Assembly: GCA_964035575.1 (NCBI GenBank)
Contig: OZ037906.1
Location: 496,001-560,000 of the forward strand
From: Rhynchopus sp. YZ270_cl-10
Lineage: Eukaryota > Euglenozoa > Diplonemea > Diplonemida > Diplonemidae
Reading direction: 5' to 3'
DNA length: 64,000 nt
The notes below the pieces were generated by a model. It did not search any database, was not told the DNA's origin, and saw nothing but the letters and a program-made list of their open reading frames with translations. The first letter of the stretch is position 1, and every line of letters begins with the position of its first letter. Made by a program: the position numbers and the translations under genes. Below, in pieces: positions 11,592 to 22,403 of the stretch.

Positions 11592-11667
11592 CTTGACTTG
11601 CGGTTTTACTTATGGTTTCACCGTTGTAAGTCAACGGTGAAAACCACAAATAAACCCATAAGTCAAG
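11592..11667. repeat. Inverted repeat with nearly perfect arms
   Basis: Left arm starts CTTGACTTG and ends CACCGTTG; right arm starts CAACGGTGAAAACC and ends AAGTCAAG; five-nt spacer. One of several solitary hairpins in the window. Confidence 0.8.
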
Positions 11668-12048
11668 CCAACATCACCATGCGGGGCGTTGTAATACCCA
11701 AGTAATGTCCAAATGGAACTTCGTTTTCACTATAAAAAAGTTTGAGAGAAAAAAAGAGCGACGAGAGCAAAAACAGACATCGTCCGACAACTGAGTTATC
11801 TGAAAGCACTACTCAGAAGAGGAAACGAGGTGGGAGAAACCCCAAGAAAGAAAGTTTTTTTTTTGTAAGATTGAACCCAAGCCTCTGCTGAGTCAGCTTA
11901 AAATGAACAAAAAAAAATTACACATCGGAACAGAACGGAATGAAGACATACAGGACACACATAACAAGGCTTTGTATAGTTTGCACCTTGGATGGCGTTT
12001 TGTTTTTTTCTACGTTACAGAAATTAAAAAATATTTTGTAAATTTCTA

Positions 12049-12075
12049 AATGCGTCTCTCGTGCACACATCTTTT
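12049..12075 (+). repeat. Dispersed repeat family B copy (short hairpin with CTCTCGTG)
   Basis: Body ATGCGTCTCTCGTGCACACATC: outer bases pair around the CTCTCGTG apex. The copies at 19564 and 37723 keep the pairing while changing stem bases. Confidence 0.55.
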
Positions 12076-12854
12076 CAAATGAAGAGTGAAGGTTGAGAAG
12101 ATTTACAAATCCCTCTGCGGGGCGAATTCACCAAACGCAAGAATATGTTGACTGGAGCTCATGCAAACTACATGTGCGCACACAAAAAAAAAAAAAAACA
12201 AACAAACAAACAAAAAAAGGTTAGAGACTACCATTAGCCTCGCATGTAATTTAGGTCAGCAGCCACATTTGTGTCCACAACATCCATAATACAGAAAAGG
12301 AATACCCCATAAAAATAGAATCTGACTTCAGGACAGGACAAATGAATAAAAAGGGGAGGAAAAAAACAACCTTTTTCATTTATCGGCAAATTTTGTTGTG
12401 TTTTTCGCTGTATGAGCGTGAGTGGTGATCACACAAATACTGAATAAAAAAAACCAATTTTGCAGGTACCTTCCATCGATTCTATTTCCTCCTTTACCAA
12501 TACTTGGTATAAAAAAAAATTCCTAACTCTCGGGCAGAGACTCGCTTTTATGCGGCTCTCTACTCCACTCTACTTATTCTATCCATCAAAAATATTCAAC
12601 TTTTTTTTTCCAATTCTTTGATATCTGAGCTACCAGGATTGGTCTTTTTTTGCTCTGTAAATTCATTGTTCGTTTTACTTTTTTTTTGAAAAATTAATTC
12701 CACTATTCCCCCCCATACACTCCCCTTTCCCCCCCCCATTTCTATAGGCAATATTCCACGAAGAAACCCTACTTCCAATATTTTCTATGACATCATATCT
12801 GCTTCTTCTTCTTCTTCTTCTTCACCCACCCCTCACCCCATCAGCCCCTTTCCC

Positions 12855-15101
12855 TTACCAGACATCTGCTGAAGGCGGGGAGCGAGCGGACGAGATGGAG
12901 GCGCGTGAGGGTGGGGAGAACTGTTGCGTTGGTGGGGAGAGGGGCATGGTAGATCCTACGGCGCTGCCAGCACCAGCACCTCCTCCTCCTCCTCCTCCTC
13001 CTCCTCCACCACGTGATGAAGAAATCGAATGTCTGTGTCCACCCCTCCCACTACCCCGTCCAAATGAAGTTGGTGCAGGAAGACTCATTTGATGTGGCGT
13101 GCGACCACTCCCATAGCCACCAGTAGAGCCAAGCACAGAGAGCTCCACATCCCCACTGCCAACAAGAAAGTCTGGGTCGCTTCTCGGTGGTGCGCGTGCA
13201 CGGGACATCACCCCATCGCCTGTCTTCATAAGGCCTCCAGCGCTGCCGTTGGTAGGAAGGCGGTACTTCCGTGTGTCCACAGTGATGCCGTTGGCTGGTT
13301 GGATAAACGGTATGTCCCCGTTGTCTGAGATCTCTTCCTCCGGCGCCTCGAGGGTGAGCTGCTTGCTGCTCTCGGAAGACGTTTTGTCGCGGTCCACCTT
13401 AAGCGACTCCCGCATGCTCTTCGCCTTCATGTCTTCCTCTTCAATTTCCTTGAGGGATTTGAACCCGCCGTGGTCCTTGCCTGCAGCGCGTTTCAGTTTT
13501 TCGTCTTTCATTGCTTCTTGGCGGAGCGAGTCTGCTTGGGAGTTGAGTTCTTGCTTGCGCTTTTTGAGGTACGACGTCATGGACCCGCTGTAGAGGAAGT
13601 AGATGCCACAGAGGAAGACACACACAGCGATGGACGCGATGAGGATGAGGTCGAGCACTGTCAGGTCCTGTGTGTTCTCCTCCTCCTGGGAGAGCTCCTG
13701 TACACCGGGCGGCAGGAGGACGCGGTTTAGTTTGTACAGAACTCCGTCCGTCGCGGTAAGGTTCGACACCTCACGCGCGTTGATTGAATTCGACGCAAAG
13801 AGAGGGACAGACTCATTGAGGAACACAGCAATAGGCGTCTCGCCGTCAAGCGATGTCAGCGTCACCTTATCAAAGATTGCTTCCTGAAATAAAATGCGCT
13901 GTCCATACGACCCACGCACCAAAGCATGCCGTACAATGCGCTGGAGTGACTCAAAACTGTACTTCTCCAGATCCTCGGTAGAAGACACGCCAATCTCCTG
14001 AAACGCTTCGTCTGTGGGTGCGAGAACCGTCAAATTCGTTGATTGTATAGTGCTCTCCAGCCCTGCCTGCGTCACAGCGGACTTAAAAATTGAGGGCAAA
14101 ACGCCGAAGTCGAAGAGGCGCTTCTGTGGTATCTCTACTCCAAGTGGTTGGATGTATTGATCAAGGATGTGCACAACGCCGTTCTTCGCGTTCGCACTGC
14201 TTTTGATATTGATATTCGTATTGATAACAACCCCGTTAGCCCCATCGCCAGTCTGCATCGCGAGGTTGAGCTGTTCACCGCTTTCCTCTGGGTCTAGGAT
14301 CAGCGCCGCGCCTGCAATGAGATCTGTCAAATTTTGCGCAGTATGGTAACCACGTACAACAGAGACCTGAACCAGACTCTGCAGAACGTGTGTTGGCCAT
14401 GCGGTGAGCTGTGCTGCGGTGGTGATACCAGAGATTTTCATGAAGGCAGCATCCTCGGGGGCAAAAACTGTGCAGTCAGAAGGAAGGGTGATGCCGCTTG
14501 CCTCTAACATTGCGGCAAAAAATGAGGGCATAATCGACGTATCCTTCACATCCAACGTAGGCAGCTCCAAATCTGAATAGTCAATCACATTATCCAAAAT
14601 GTGGATCACACCGTTCGTGGTCTTCACCTCCTTCAAGGTGATCGCAGGCTTTGCATTGATGCCCCCTTTTTTTGCGTTTGCTGTGAGCTTGCCGTTATTA
14701 ACACTTAACGACACTAATATACTGTACTCATTTGTGTAGTCCTGCGCTCCGCGTGCACCAACAAGCTTTGTAAGGGAGTCTTCGGTGACGGTGGTTTCGG
14801 TGATTGAATGCATTTGACAGAATTTGGAGCGTGCGATTGAGTCATATCGGATATACCGTAGAATGCCAGCCTCAAGCGATTGAAACGCTGAGTCAGCAGG
14901 CGCCAGCACAGTATAGATCGACCCCGAAAGGTCTTTCAAAAGGTTTGTTTGAGACCCAATCAGCTCCGTAAAAATGGAGATCTCAGAAAGAGACTGCGCA
15001 ACAGCAAGAAACTGCGCATCGCACCCCACGAAGAGATGCAGCAGCACGACGAAGAAGCCCCACCCACACCCTCGTCGTTGCCGGTGGTCCGCAGAAGGCA
15101 T
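12855..15101 (-). CDS. Membrane protein with three fasciclin (FAS1) domains
   Basis: 748 residues. An N-terminal hydrophobic signal sequence (about 13-29) is followed by three FAS1 domains at about 31-174, 180-318 and 327-464. Each shows the H1 box (TVLAPADSAF 64-73, TVFAPEDAAF 211-220, TVLAPTDEAF 358-367) and the closing motif (NGVIHILDNVI, NGVVHILDQYI, DGVLYKLNRVL). A single transmembrane helix spans about 482-505, then KKRK and a cytoplasmic tail of about 240 residues: a charged coiled segment, then a Gly/Ser/Pro-rich part with poly-Gly. FAS1 proteins mediate cell-surface or matrix adhesion, so a type I adhesion-type receptor is likely. A long pyrimidine tract ending in CTGAG or AAG precedes the ATG. 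The TAA stop lies inside a donor-like TCTG|GTAAGG, so a further 3' exon cannot be excluded. Confidence 0.9.
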   Translation of the reverse strand: MPSADHRQRRGCGWGFFVVLLHLFVGCDAQFLAVAQSLSEISIFTELIGSQTNLLKDLSGSIYTVLAPADSAFQSLEAGILRYIRYDSIARSKFCQMHSITETTVTEDSLTKLVGARGAQDYTNEYSILVSLSVNNGKLTANAKKGGINAKPAITLKEVKTTNGVIHILDNVIDYSDLELPTLDVKDTSIMPSFFAAMLEASGITLPSDCTVFAPEDAAFMKISGITTAAQLTAWPTHVLQSLVQVSVVRGYHTAQNLTDLIAGAALILDPEESGEQLNLAMQTGDGANGVVINTNINIKSSANAKNGVVHILDQYIQPLGVEIPQKRLFDFGVLPSIFKSAVTQAGLESTIQSTNLTVLAPTDEAFQEIGVSSTEDLEKYSFESLQRIVRHALVRGSYGQRILFQEAIFDKVTLTSLDGETPIAVFLNESVPLFASNSINAREVSNLTATDGVLYKLNRVLLPPGVQELSQEEENTQDLTVLDLILIASIAVCVFLCGIYFLYSGSMTSYLKKRKQELNSQADSLRQEAMKDEKLKRAAGKDHGGFKSLKEIEEEDMKAKSMRESLKVDRDKTSSESSKQLTLEAPEEEISDNGDIPFIQPANGITVDTRKYRLPTNGSAGGLMKTGDGVMSRARAPPRSDPDFLVGSGDVELSVLGSTGGYGSGRTPHQMSLPAPTSFGRGSGRGGHRHSISSSRGGGGGGGGGGGAGAGSAVGSTMPLSPPTQQFSPPSRASISSARSPPSADVW

Positions 15102-16747
15102 GGCAGCCTTTGCTTCTCAGAGGGGGAAAGGGGGGGCGGGGTTTGGTTCGTTTCAAATGACGCGCATGACTTTGGGGTTGTGTATGAGGTGCAGTGGTGC
15201 AGTGGTGCGCTTTCTGTCGAAGGGGGGGGATTTTTGAGGAAAACGAAGAAGTAGTGTGCGTAGTGAGATCAAAGAGAGGTGCTGAATCGAAGCATGCTTG
15301 GTCATCAGTACGGAGAACGTACCGTGCATCCCCCAGGCAGGTCGTCGCAGCATCTGAGCAAAGACCACCACCCGAACAAAAAAGGACACAGACCTGAAAA
15401 CTCATGTGTATTTTGCTAGAGTATTCTTCTCCCCCCACCCAAAGCCCCGAACCACGGTCTCCGTCGTGATGGCCAAAAGGCCAACAGTCAGGGGTAAAAA
15501 TCGCTACAGTTGCGATTTGGCAGAGATTGGTATATCCTAGCCACCTTCACCACCCGTTATCGTCACAGCGGCTGCTAGACAGTAGTCTGTGTCGTCTCCT
15601 ATATGAAACACAGGTCATATCGTCTTTTGGAACACTCTACCCGAACCTAACCCCTCACTCTAACCCCTTACCCCTTACCAATCCAGATCTCAACTTATTG
15701 AAGCAGCGCTGCTGTCAAGCCCCCAACCTCAAGACAGCTTTCGTCGCCATTTTGTGTCCGTTAACTACATATTGGACCAGAAGGTGCGAAGACAGGCGGG
15801 GTCACCTGGGGTCGAGAGGTGAAATCTGTCAAGTTGACAGGTTCCACCTGTCGAGTCCACTAGCGGTTTCGCCTACTGGTCCACTAGACCCCAAAGACCC
15901 ACCACCCCCGCTATCGCTGATAGGTGAACAGCCCCCACCAACCCCGCCACTGAGGTGATTTCCTCAAGTAGCTAAAAGTGCTCAAAACCCCATTGCCCTC
16001 ATTGAAACTCCCCCCCCCTCGAACCATACAGTTCTGTTGCACGTTCCGCCCACAGCTGGCTTCCGTTCTGAAGTGCAACGGCTCTCTCGCCTCACCGCCC
16101 CTTTTTTGAGTGGCAGACAGGGTTTGCTGCTCACCTGCATAGGAGATTCAGCTTCCCAGGGTCGCAATGAGTATCACCTCTCTCACTCCTCCACCTTCAT
16201 TCCCCCTCTCTCTATGTGACAAACAACCCTCCTCAAAGTGGTCGAAGAGAAGAGAATACCATAGCAGTATCAGTACAAACCCACAACCCAAAACCCCTCA
16301 GGGTGCAACATCGGCGCATACACACACACGACGAACAGGAACACCTTCTCTCTCGCCCCCACCTTCCCCACTACAGCCCATCGAGACACAGCTACAACCA
16401 GACGTATTTTTTTGCAAACTCTCCCCTCCCTCCATCTCGCGAAAACACAGCGCCACCAAAGACATCGTAATATTCATACCCCTCAGAGGCAGGCACCTGA
16501 TCTCTACATACAAATCCTTGCAAAGTCAACCCTAAAGCCACCTCATATGCTCACCTTCAGAGAGAAGAAACCCCTTCAAATACAAAGCCCTCTCATGACA
16601 GTGTACCTAACAAACCACGCCACAAAGACTCAACAATGAGCATAGACCCTGGGTTGCTCTCACCAAAGGCGGGTGCTCCTTTAGGGGAATGATCATCGAC
16701 AGCAACAACAAAGAAGTATCCATCCCCTCGCTCCTGTATGGATTGAT

Positions 16748-16778
<31 letters not shown>

Positions 16779-17812
16779 CACCCCCACCCCACGAACACTG
16801 CATCCCCACAATACATCCCATACCATGGAGGACACACAGTAAGGTTTATTCGATGATGTGAACACCACCTATTTGGGTTGAGGCAGCGAGACTGAATGTG
16901 CACCTCTCCCCCGCGCTCCCCCCTCCCCCTTCTCCCCCTGCAACAGAAACTCAGCATACTCAGCATCCCCCTCCCTAACCCTAAGGAAAAGGTCCAGACA
17001 TTTGGCAAAAAGGTCAAATGTCGTTTTGCATCTCCAAGGTCATCACTGTGCATCGCACATCCTGTCCCCTCTTCTCCCCTCCGCCTCACATAGCGTGCAG
17101 TATTCTATGAGCAAACCTCCCCTATTGAACAGTTGTTTTCCTACGAAGAACTGAAACTTCTGTTACAACGAGGTTTTCGTGTATGAAGGTTGGTACAAAA
17201 AAAGCCCCCTCCTCCCACGCAGTCCAAAGACCCAATATGCAAACCGCAGTAAACCCCGAAGGTGGTGCCATCATGGAAAAAAACTCCAGTGTTTTTGTAT
17301 CAAATAACAGATCTCTCCTTGACTCAGAAAACCGCTCCCAGTGTGCGTACCTCCCCCCGGTTATGCGTCGCGAGCACTTCGTCGCCCACCCCTACTCCCC
17401 TCAAAAACCCCCCAGCAAAGGGGTTGAATTAGAGAGGTTGATTCGCTTTCGTGCCGTTCACATCCCCCTCCTCAGTGCCCCCAGGGTTGCCCACGGGGTA
17501 CCCCCAAATGCTTTTTTGAAAAGAAGCTGGACGTTCAGAGAGGTACCCCCCACTCCCACTAAACCCATTCCGAGAACAAAAGAATCACCTATGTCCCCAT
17601 GCAACCAGAACCAAATGAAACCATACCCCAGAAGCAGACCCTTCTTCAGGGGAGCATAAGATATGCGACAGTCAAAAGAAACACCACAATCTTTTTTAAA
17701 AAATTCTGTACACTTCTTCCCCAACCCCCTCTCTCTCTCCCCCTCCCACCACGCTGAGATCCATCAGATGCGAAAAACGCATCTGCAAATAAGCTTCCAT
17801 CTCTACACCACC
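15102..17812. other. Intergenic, pyrimidine-rich plus strand
   Basis: About 2.7 kb with no supported gene. The long plus-strand frames at 15527-15958 and 17183-17659 have no recognisable domain and follow the C-rich bias seen downstream of several minus-strand genes. A small cluster of short palindromes lies at about 15820-15900, a family A copy at about 16583-16690, and a CT repeat at 16750-16780. Confidence 0.5.
16583..16690 (+). repeat. Dispersed repeat family A copy, diverged
   Basis: Begins TACAAAGCCCTCTCATGACAGTG; its right half is weakly related to the better copies at 20392 and 34861. Confidence 0.45.
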
Positions 17813-18805
17813 CTATTTCTGCTTTGGAAGCACCCCTGGTGGGAGGTCGCAGAGGAACTCCCTTTCGTAGTCCTCTTGGGTACGGTCGTTGAGGGGCGCT
17901 ACTGGGGGTTTCGCTTCCATTGCACCACCTCCACCACCACCACCACCCTTCCCCCCACACCTCCGCCCCTGAAGACACGCCTGCCTCCTAGCAAGGCAGG
18001 CAGGCAGGGCTTGCGGCTGCGGGGAGCGGGGCTGCAAAGGGTGCAACGTCGCAAACCCCGGCTGCTTTGTCATCTGCTGGGCCGGGGAGAGCTCTTTCCT
18101 CCTCTGCCCAGGCATGCTGTCGTACGTCTGCTTGCAGGCCCTCTCAATCAGAGCACGCCTCTCCACCATCCCCACCTTCTCCCTGCACAACATCAAACCG
18201 TACACCGAATGCGGCACAAACAGCTCCTCCCCTTGCGTCTCAGCGGAACCTTTCTCTTGAGGACTCTGTGTTGGACTCCCTGTTAACACTTCAGTTGGTG
18301 TCGCTACCCCTGGACTGTCCTTTTTCCTTTCATTATTTTCGATTCGGTCCTTTATAGCTGGTTTTGGATGATGCAAAGGTTGTGTTGGGGTGGTGCGTTG
18401 TGGGATAAACATTGCCTGAGCCCCGGTAGGGTCTTGCACAGCTTTGACCATAGCCTGCATGGGTTGGGATGTGTGTTGATAGAACTTTGCATGAGAGGAG
18501 GCACGGCGTCGTTTGGGTTGTGTTGGTAATGTGTGAGTCCCCGCTTCATAGTGTCCGTGAGGCATACGATGGGCTGCAAAACCCTCAAAACTAAAATTGT
18601 TCATTGCAAACTCCACCCCAGGAGACACATAGTCCGTCTCAGGTGGGGTGCTTCGTAAACACTCTGTGACCCTCCCGATACATCGTCCCAGCTGTTTTAG
18701 TGATGTGCGGTCAAGAAATACATTACGCCGTACCGGTGCATCTACGTTAACCCCATCAAAGAATTGCCAATCAGAGCGACGCAGTTTGGCACGTTTCTTT
18801 CGCAT
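17813..18805 (-). CDS. Hypothetical basic protein, 330 residues
   Basis: No family recognised. The N-terminus is strongly basic (MRKKRAKLRRSDWQFFDG). The middle is Pro/Thr/Gln-rich and probably disordered. Residues about 210-250 (VYGLMLCREKVGMVERRALI) look helical, and the tail has poly-Gly and ends DYEREFLCDLPPGVLPKQK. The frame is open for 993 nt. The ATG stands only 3 nt after a good acceptor (pyrimidine tract, then CATCGTAG), matching the pre-ATG splice sites of its neighbours and supporting this start. A nuclear or cytoskeletal role is possible, but nothing in the sequence decides it. The 3' side could continue in another exon that I cannot see. Confidence 0.6.
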   Translation of the reverse strand: MRKKRAKLRRSDWQFFDGVNVDAPVRRNVFLDRTSLKQLGRCIGRVTECLRSTPPETDYVSPGVEFAMNNFSFEGFAAHRMPHGHYEAGTHTLPTQPKRRRASSHAKFYQHTSQPMQAMVKAVQDPTGAQAMFIPQRTTPTQPLHHPKPAIKDRIENNERKKDSPGVATPTEVLTGSPTQSPQEKGSAETQGEELFVPHSVYGLMLCREKVGMVERRALIERACKQTYDSMPGQRRKELSPAQQMTKQPGFATLHPLQPRSPQPQALPACLARRQACLQGRRCGGKGGGGGGGGAMEAKPPVAPLNDRTQEDYEREFLCDLPPGVLPKQK

Positions 18806-19102
18806 TTCCTACGATGTGTTAAGAAAGAAGTGAAATATATTGCTGTACACACATTATTGGAAGAAACGAATAATGAGAAATTATTGATCCTTTTTTAAAA
18901 GAAAATTGAGGGAAACGGAGGGGGAAAAAAAGATTAGATATTGTGTAAAAGGGTGAGAAATTGAGTGCAAAGTGATAAAATATCGGGGGTGGTGGTACTG
19001 AAAAAAGAGGGAGTAAAAGTGGATGTGTAAATAAAGTCGCCCCCCCTTTCCTGAAGTATGGTTTGTGTGTTGTGTTGGTAGTGTTGTTTAAAAAAGGTTG
19101 AT

Positions 19103-19208
19103 TTTGAAATACAAAATCCCGTTCGTGAAAAGTGTACCTTTGGTATGACCGGCTGTACTGGGGGGTGGATCCCATGCAAATCCATCCATTTCGTGGTTTA
19201 CATCTGAA
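19103..19208 (+). repeat. Dispersed repeat family A copy
   Basis: TTGAAATACAAAATCCCG, then GTGTACCTTTGGTATGACC, GGGGTGGAT and ATCCATTTCGTGGTTTACAT. One of the longer copies of the family. Confidence 0.75.
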
Positions 19209-19325
19209 GAAAAAAGAGGTTACTTTTCATTCTCTTGACGGTTCTATTTCTATTGGTGAAGGAGAAGGGGTTGGGGATGTGGGTGGGATGGGGATGGGGA
19301 TGAGGAGAAGGAGGAGGGGGGAAAA

Positions 19326-19385
19326 TGAAAGAGAAAGTTGAAAGCGCAAACATCTCACCGGACACCGGTGGACGCAGGCACCGCT
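19326..19385 (+). repeat. Dispersed repeat family D copy
   Basis: Head AGAGAAAGTTGAAAGCGC, then ATCTCACCGGACACCGGTGGACGC. The central ACCGG/CCGGT forms the stem of a small hairpin. Confidence 0.7.
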
Positions 19386-19418
19386 TCCCCCCGCAGGACA
19401 TCAAACCCCAGAGAACAC

Positions 19419-19530
19419 TTCAAATGCAAACCCCTCTCGTGACAGTGTACCTTTGGTGTATGACCAAAACACCGTGGATGCAACCCATAACCATGGTCCC
19501 CTACATCCATTTCGCTGCTTCACATCGTAA
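19419..19530 (+). repeat. Dispersed repeat family A copy
   Basis: Begins CAAATGCAAACCCCTCTCGTG, contains GTGTACCTTTGGTGTATGACC, then GTGGAT and ACATCCATTTCG. It follows the family D copy directly. Confidence 0.65.
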
Positions 19531-19563
19531 GGTACTGAAAGCAAATAAAAGAACCCTTGAGAT

Positions 19564-19595
19564 ATGAATGTCTCTCTCGTGCACACACATCATAA
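19564..19595 (+). repeat. Dispersed repeat family B copy
   Basis: GATATGAATGTCTCTCTCGTG, then CACACACATC; pairs around the CTCTCGTG apex. Confidence 0.5.
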
Positions 19596-20391
19596 AAGAG
19601 ATTCAAAAAAAAGTTGTCAAAATGATACCAAATCTCTATGATTGGGTCGCCAACTTTTTTTTTAACAAAACCTGAGGGGTATTGCGATGAGAACACTTCA
19701 ATGCGGCCATCAGAAAAAGGTGGGGAAAAATTCTAGTATAAAAATTTATATATAAAAAAAAAACGCTCTAAGCCTGCCCTAGCTCCCTTTGTTGTTACTT
19801 AGATTTATTATCAGTAAGTCCTAATAACTTGGCGTCCAAATAAGGCGGATTTGGGGTGTTTACGGTTAATTTGGCAACATTTTTTTGGACGTCAAATATA
19901 TTTGGATTACCGTACTTTCAATTCAGGAAAACAGAAAGCATTTTTAGAGTTGCTTTAAAAAAACCGTTCATTTCTAATCATGCGGACTATATGCTATTTT
20001 TTCTTGTAGCCGTAGGTGCCTCATACTCTTTGTTAGGGTGAGATATGAACGAGCTCACGACACAAAAAACCTACTTCAAAAAAAGAATGTTTTGTTTATT
20101 TGCCATCATTTAGAACATAGAGGCTAAAAGATGCAACAGAGAAAATCTTGAACGATGAATTAGCTGTGTACACCATTACAATGCAACCAGGCAGACTACG
20201 CCTGAAAATAGGCATGTCTGGAAAATCTATTTGAGGCGCACAAATACTTACAATCACGCCTCAGCCACGCCTGTATCAGGCCTTAGCGAGGCTTGTTCGG
20301 CCTCGTTGCATTGTATGATACCCCTATACAAAACTATAAAACCCCCTCCGAACCAGTTGGGTGGAGAGAAAATGAAGGGAATAAAAAGTAG

Positions 20392-20515
20392 AGTTGAAAT
20401 ACAAAAGCCCTCTCGTGGACAGTGTACCTTTGGTATGACCGGGTGTACCGGGGGGGTGGACACCCCAACCATGCAGTCCTACAATCCATTTCGTGGTTTT
20501 CATCTAAAAAAGAGG
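20392..20515 (+). repeat. Dispersed repeat family A copy, near full length
   Basis: Preceded by AAAAGTAGAGTTGAAATAC. Contains CCCTCTCGTGGACAGTG, GGTATGACCGGGTGTACC, GGGTGGACACCCC and ATCCATTTCGTGG. Very similar to the copy at 34861-34975. GGTGGACACC is self-complementary. Confidence 0.8.
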
Positions 20516-20937
20516 TTTTAAAGTGTGTCAACGCCTCACCGTCCGGACAAACCGGGGATGCGGGCATTTAAAAGAAAATGGGGGATTGATTAGATAATCC
20601 TTCAGCCGTACTTAAGTCACAAAAAGAAGGTTTTGTTTGTATTTTGCCTCCATAAGGAAGCAGTCATGGGCGTATAACAACAACAACAACAACAACAACA
20701 AATGAAATTGAAGACTGCAAAACGTTCTACAAAAAAATGTGTTAATGCACCGTATGGAAACACCATTTGCACATATCGAGTCGCTGAGCACTGCTTCATT
20801 GACATACCAAAACAACAAAAATCTACCTTTTTTTTGAAAATTAAATACCCAACGAGAATACAACACCTGAAGGAGATGAGTCTCCCAGGTGTTCTTCACT
20901 CTGTACTTTTTTTGCGTGCATTTTTATTTTTTTTTTT

Positions 20938-20987
20938 TTTGAAAATTTGTAGTAGTGTTGACACCCGAGGATGAGCTTCACTAGTTT
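20938..20987 (+). repeat. Dispersed repeat family F copy
   Basis: T run, GAAAATTTGTAGTAGTG, then GACACCCGAGGATGAGCTTCACTA. AGTG at the left pairs with CACT at the right. Confidence 0.65.
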
Positions 20988-21766
20988 TTCTTCTTTTCTC
21001 TGAATTTTCTTCTGAATAGTCATTTATCACGTTATACAGTGACTCTCTTTTTGTTTATCTATAGCACAGAAAATGAATGTGTGTTGAATCAGTAAAATCA
21101 GAGTCCTAGCTTGCCTGGGTCAGTGGGTCAAGCTGACCCAAGTGCCTGGGTCGCGACCCACGAAAAAAAAAAAAAAAGGGAATTAATTAATTTGGAAATT
21201 GGGAAATTCTGATTTTTTTCCCTCTTTGGGGGGCCCACCACCATTTCTGGGGTAAGAAAAAAATATCGACAAAAAAATCCGGCACCGTCCAGGGCTGGGC
21301 CCAATTTTTTTTGCCTGCGGCGCCATTTTTCCTTTTTTGCTCCGCAAAAAAGGGTTCGTAGAGTGACTCTGTGGTGTAAAAAGCTACATTTTTACACCGT
21401 ACCCTAATTTTTTTCGCCTGCGGCGCCATTTTATATATTTTGTGTTGGGTGATCTATGAACGGGGAGTGATTTTTATGGTTATAGTAGAGTTCCATTTAA
21501 CGTTGTGAGCAACTCACTAGTCGTAGTGACCAAAATTTGTATCAGTCAAGAACTTGTCCATTTTTCTGAAATGACCCCACCACAGTGAGGGTAGAGCTCG
21601 GAAAACCCAAAAAAGCCAAGACAAGCCCCCCAAGGCCCAAAACCTCTGCTGACCCAAAAAAAAAATTCTGACCCAGATTTGGCATTTTTTTTCAAAACCA
21701 AGCTAGGACCCTGGTAAAATTCGAAAGAAAAAAAAAAAAATGAAAAAAAAAAAAAATATGGAGTTG

Positions 21767-22099
21767 CACGGTGGCCCATTCCTACCCTTAGGGTAGGGTC
21801 CGCGGGGGGTACCCCATGGGGTACCCCCCAGACTACCCCATGGGGTACCCCCGCGGACCCTGAGGGGTACCCCATGGGGTACCCCCGCGGACCCTGGGGG
21901 GTACCCCTCGGGGTACCCCAAACCCCCCAAAGGGTACCCCGCGCGGACCCTACCCAACCCTGTGGGGTACCCCCTGGGGTAGCCCACGCGAGGGGGTACC
22001 CCCCGCGGACCCTACCCTGTGTGGTACCCTACCCTGCGGGGTACCCCTTTTGGGGGTACCCCCGGGGGTACCCCCAAAAGGGTCCGCTGGGCCACCGTG
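21767..22099. mobile_element. 333-bp element made of GGTACCCC palindromes
   Basis: The 12-bp inverted termini CACGGTGGCCCA (21767-21778) and TGGGCCACCGTG (22088-22099) enclose repeated palindromes of the type GGTACCCCATGGGGTACC separated by CGCGGACCCT. Very GC-rich against A/T-rich flanks. A TG-type duplication at the ends is possible but too short to trust. Non-coding. Confidence 0.8.
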
Positions 22100-22403
22100 T
22101 GCCCATCGACATCTCCTCTAGTGGGGGGGAAATATGGGAGCGTGTGATGGGGGATACGCCCTCCTGCTATTTTCTTTTTTTTCTCCGCTTTTTTTGTCAG
22201 GTTGTTAGCTAATTCACTTCCGCTTCCCGCGATTAGCGCAGACGGATTCCGGAGAGGCCGACAAAAAAAAAAATGCTTCCTGATGTCGGAATTTTCCGGA
22301 AAATTTCCAGAATTAGCTAACAGCCCTGTATTTTGTTCTTCTTTTTTCCCTCCTTTTCTTAACCCCGAGCGGTTCTCTCGTTCTGTGTCGTTGCCTCACC
22401 GCT

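Larger units (their letters stand above)
9384..12854. other. Intergenic repeat field without genes
   Basis: A/T-rich, with many A and T runs and no coding sequence I can support. It contains hairpins at 9784 and 11592, a family D copy at 10499-10562, a cluster of four related units at about 10855-11260 each opening with a T run and GAAATATTG or GATAAATTG, a family C copy at 11867-11905, a family B copy at 12049-12075, and a partial family G copy at 12148-12180. Confidence 0.6.
18806..21766. other. Intergenic repeat field
   Basis: No gene supported. Contains family A copies at 19103-19208, 19419-19530 and 20392-20515; family D at 19326-19385 and 20517-20570; family B at 19564-19595; an AAC microsatellite at 20677-20700; family F at 20938-20987; and a CTGGGTC-rich palindromic cluster at 21107-21162. 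Confidence 0.6.

Noticed and set aside
17183-17659. Plus-strand frame of 158 residues
   Set aside because: Pro/Arg/Ser-rich translation of the C-rich 3' flank, no domain and wrong strand for the array.
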